Program-made: the position numbers and the translations under genes | Notes under the pieces: generated by a model | Told to the model about the DNA's origin: nothing | Database searches by the model: none | What the model saw: only the letters and a program-made list of their open reading frames with translations | In this document: positions 8,136-10,123 of the stretch, piece by piece | Layout of the letters: each line of letters begins with the position of its first letter | Position numbering within the stretch: the stretch's first letter is position 1 | Source of the DNA: Phoronis ovalis | Taxonomy: Eukaryota > Phoronida > Phoronidae | Length of the DNA: 10,123 nt | NCBI GenBank assembly: GCA_028565635.1 | Contig: JAOXYB010067589.1 | Coordinates: forward strand, 1 to 10,123 | Direction of reading: 5' to 3'

Positions 8136-9208
8136 TTATAAGTAAAAGATGTAGTTTCACAGCACAGAGAACTGAATTCAGCAATATCGATGCTGTAAAA
8201 CTATGTTTAGTATGTCAGTAATCTACTATTTGAAAGAAATTGCTACTGATAAATAGTAATTAACAGATAACCCATGTGATAATCTTGAGTTATGGATATA
8301 GTGCTAATATTATGATAGTGCCCTATGTGTTATGAAAACAACAAAACAAAAAAGAATGTTATTAATTACTCTACACAGTTCCTAAACCAGAGGAAAACCA
8401 CAGATTGCTGGATAACTGCACATGGCCTGTTCTTGTTATTTTAACACCATGAATTTAAGCAGTACACTGTAAACAAGACAGATTTCTAATTGTATAGTTG
8501 TATGACCATTTCCTTTATTCTTTACACCACACTGGAGGTGGTCACCTTTGTAACACATCAGTATAGTTAAGCCTGAGAGCTAGCTTGGCAAGACAATTTC
8601 ATGATACTGAAGACCTCCGGACTGAAGATGTAGAATTTGTATTACAATAATACTGATCCATCATTTACATGAGTTTTTAAAGTAACAATTGCACAACGTT
8701 TTAAAAAGTAAATAAGCGTTTGTAATTATTTTTCTTCATAAATTACAGCAGCTGTTACTTTTGAAGCTTGACAGTTTCCTATTAGATAAGGATTACTAAC
8801 TGCAACAAGTTTGCCTATATAGGGAATGTTGAATTCTTTGAAAAAATAAAATGTGATGCCATGCATTAGAGATAACAAAGACAGCCTTTATATTTTAGAA
8901 ACACACTGTTAAGTTGCTGAAAATTAATATGAAATTGATAGCAGGGGTCTTGAATCAGTAGTCCAAACTAATAAAGCCTGAAAATAAACACACACAATCC
9001 TTGTACACATATACAAGGCCACATGGCAAAACAAACACAGACATTGAAATTTAGTGATAATGATATCACATCAAACTTCAGTTTTATTACAACACAGGTG
9101 ACACATAACATCAACAGTTATGCCTTCAGGTCTCCAAAAATAATAAAATATCCAGAGGAATATATATATGCCAATTCATACAATGCATGCATACTAGTTT
9201 GCTGAAAA

Positions 9209-9245
9209 CTAGGATATATATAAAACTGAGTTTTATATATCCTAG
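9209..9245. repeat. Near-perfect palindrome (hairpin, 16-18 bp arms)
   Basis: CTAGGATATATATAAAAC (9209-9226) and GTTTTATATATCCTAG (9230-9245) are inverted copies separated by three bases; the only difference is one extra TA in the left arm. The words GCTGAAAA flank it on both sides in direct orientation (9201 and 9245), hinting at a short direct repeat. It could be the remains of a small transposon or a cruciform-prone site. Confidence 0.75.
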
Positions 9246-9611
9246 CTGAAAAGGATACCAAGTAAACAATCCTACAAAATATGATAGGTATCTCCTGTCA
9301 TGTGTATATAACTGGCCTTGTCTACCACTGAATAGAAACATATGGCTAAATACTAGAAAATAATACAGTGCACATAATACACTCAAATCAGTGATGAGAC
9401 TTAATTGCTTCTTCCAGCTTTCTACAAGCAGTGTGCAAAGCAACCATGACAACAATCTCACGGAATACAATATAATAATGTCATTTAACTTCACTTTTCA
9501 ACAATTGGCAATAATACTTCTAATCTAGTTATTCTCTCTCGAGTATTCCTAAACAATTTAAAAAAATTCTTTTACTAAAATATAGGTGCAATTAAAAGGT
9601 AAGAGGTATTC

Positions 9612-9631
9612 ATATATATATATATATATAT
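9612..9631. repeat. TA dinucleotide microsatellite
   Basis: An uninterrupted run of AT dinucleotides, about ten units, is bounded by C at 9611 and by TGTATG immediately after it. Simple repeat in noncoding sequence. Confidence 0.9.
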
Positions 9632-9959
9632 GTATGCAAACACAATTATTTTGAAAGTTTACAAATATTCTACTTCATTTCCATTAAAAGTACATCAAAG
9701 ATATTTATATAAAACATCATCAAAAATACCCTAAAGCAGAAAATAAGGTGCACATGTTTTAGAAATTAAAAGCAATTTTATAACTTATCTCATATAATTA
9801 CAAAAATTGTATATGTAATACATAAATTTCATCTAAACCATTTTACAATGTCAGCCAAGGAGCTCTTAGGATCTGTAAGTATATTGTGAGTTGATGTATT
9901 GGTGAATTGTTTTTGAAAACTGTGTTGAATGGAGAATGTTTGGTGATTCAATGTGAGGC

Positions 9960-10040
9960 CTACCTAACCATAGTGGACTCGAACCGTGCTCCTTCCTCCC
10001 AAGCAAACACTTCTAGTTTCTTGCTACTCAAACCGTCATT
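9960..10040 (-). mobile_element. Possible tRNA-derived SINE or tRNA relic
   Basis: On the minus strand GGTTCGAGTCC (9985-9975) is a perfect polymerase III B box. It is preceded, 38 bases earlier, by CGGTTTGAGTAG (10035-10024), a weak A box in the spacing expected of a tRNA. Between them, GTGTTTGCTTGGGAGGAAGG resembles the anticodon-arm region of tRNA-type SINEs. Pairing of the T stem fails beyond two base pairs, so it is not a functional tRNA. No poly-A or simple-repeat tail was identified; boundaries are approximate. Confidence 0.5.
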
Positions 10041-10123
10041 TCCATATACTTCCTCCATAAGAACAACACGAAAATTATTATTTTATTTTTATACTATTAA
10101 TCTTTTCTTCTTGGAAATGCTTC

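Larger units (their letters stand above)
5976..10123 (-). other. Upstream intron and/or 5' region of LRP4, no exon recognised
   Basis: Because the LDLa 1 exon starts with a phase 1 acceptor, at least its adjoining part is intron. No minus-strand ATG followed by a hydrophobic signal peptide and a phase 1 GT donor was convincing over about 4.1 kb, so exon 1 is probably beyond the right edge. Contents recognised are a MITE-like element, two tRNA-like SINE relics, an AT-rich palindrome, a weak hairpin and a TA microsatellite; the rest is AT-rich sequence without visible genes. Confidence 0.7.

Noticed and set aside
9023-9205. Plus-strand open frame of 60 codons starting with ATG
   Set aside because: Short, low-complexity, overlapping the opposite open frame and the palindrome region, with no domain or expression signal visible.
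9126-9494. Minus-strand open frame of 122 codons with hydrophobic stretches, considered as the LRP4 signal-peptide exon or a small membrane protein
   Set aside because: It opens at a GTG, not ATG, with a stop two codons upstream and no ATG before the hydrophobic segment; it has no cysteine-module link, no suitable phase 1 donor after that segment, and reads through AT-rich repeats including the palindrome.
9975-10035. Functional tRNA gene
   Set aside because: The B box is intact but the T stem pairs at only two positions, the A box is weak and no acceptor stem closes.
9960-10058. Minus-strand ATG at 10058 followed by 31 further codons to a TAG, ending beside a GTAGG, considered as exon 1
   Set aside because: The peptide is hydrophilic with no signal sequence, the possible donor is in phase 2 whereas LDLa 1 needs phase 1, and the stretch overlaps the tRNA-like element.

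Overview
This is invertebrate-looking animal nuclear DNA: AT-rich, intron-rich, with canonical GT-AG introns, dispersed repeats, and no bacterial-style operons or ribosome binding sites. The single recognisable gene lies on the minus strand. It consists of ten short exons (5975 down to 723), each encoding exactly one extracellular module: eight LDL-receptor class A (LDLa) repeats, then an EGF-like domain, then a calcium-binding EGF-like domain. All nine internal introns are phase 1, as are the acceptor of the first visible exon and the donor of the last.

The order LDLa x8 - EGF - cbEGF ending in CKALG, plus an unusual eight-cysteine first LDLa module and individual repeat signatures ([14 protein letters not shown] in repeat 5, [16 protein letters not shown] in repeat 6, KVCNGVADC in repeat 8), match the N-terminal ectodomain of LRP4 (low-density lipoprotein receptor-related protein 4). 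In vertebrates LRP4 is the agrin receptor that activates MuSK at the neuromuscular junction and also antagonises Wnt signalling. Only about 418 codons are present. The signal-peptide exon is not recognised in the window. The YWTD beta-propellers, transmembrane segment and cytoplasmic tail lie beyond the left edge.

Layout: 1-722 is the start of the intron after the cbEGF exon and holds a tandem array with a unit of about 151 bp (four copies, 1-580, probably continuing off the left edge). 723-5975 is the exon cluster, with introns of 192 to 1286 bp. 5976-10123 is the upstream intron or 5' region. It contains a MITE-like element (6023-6221, TAA target duplication), a possible tRNA-derived SINE (around 8064-8130), an AT-rich palindrome (9209-9245), a TA microsatellite (9612-9631) and a second tRNA-like relic (around 9975-10035). 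The remainder is AT-rich sequence in which I see nothing coding.

The species cannot be fixed from the sequence. The intron density and the full eight-LDLa architecture fit a slow-evolving bilaterian such as a lophotrochozoan or invertebrate deuterostome. I did not find a new multi-gene system; the most interesting material is the module-level variation in the receptor and the intronic elements.
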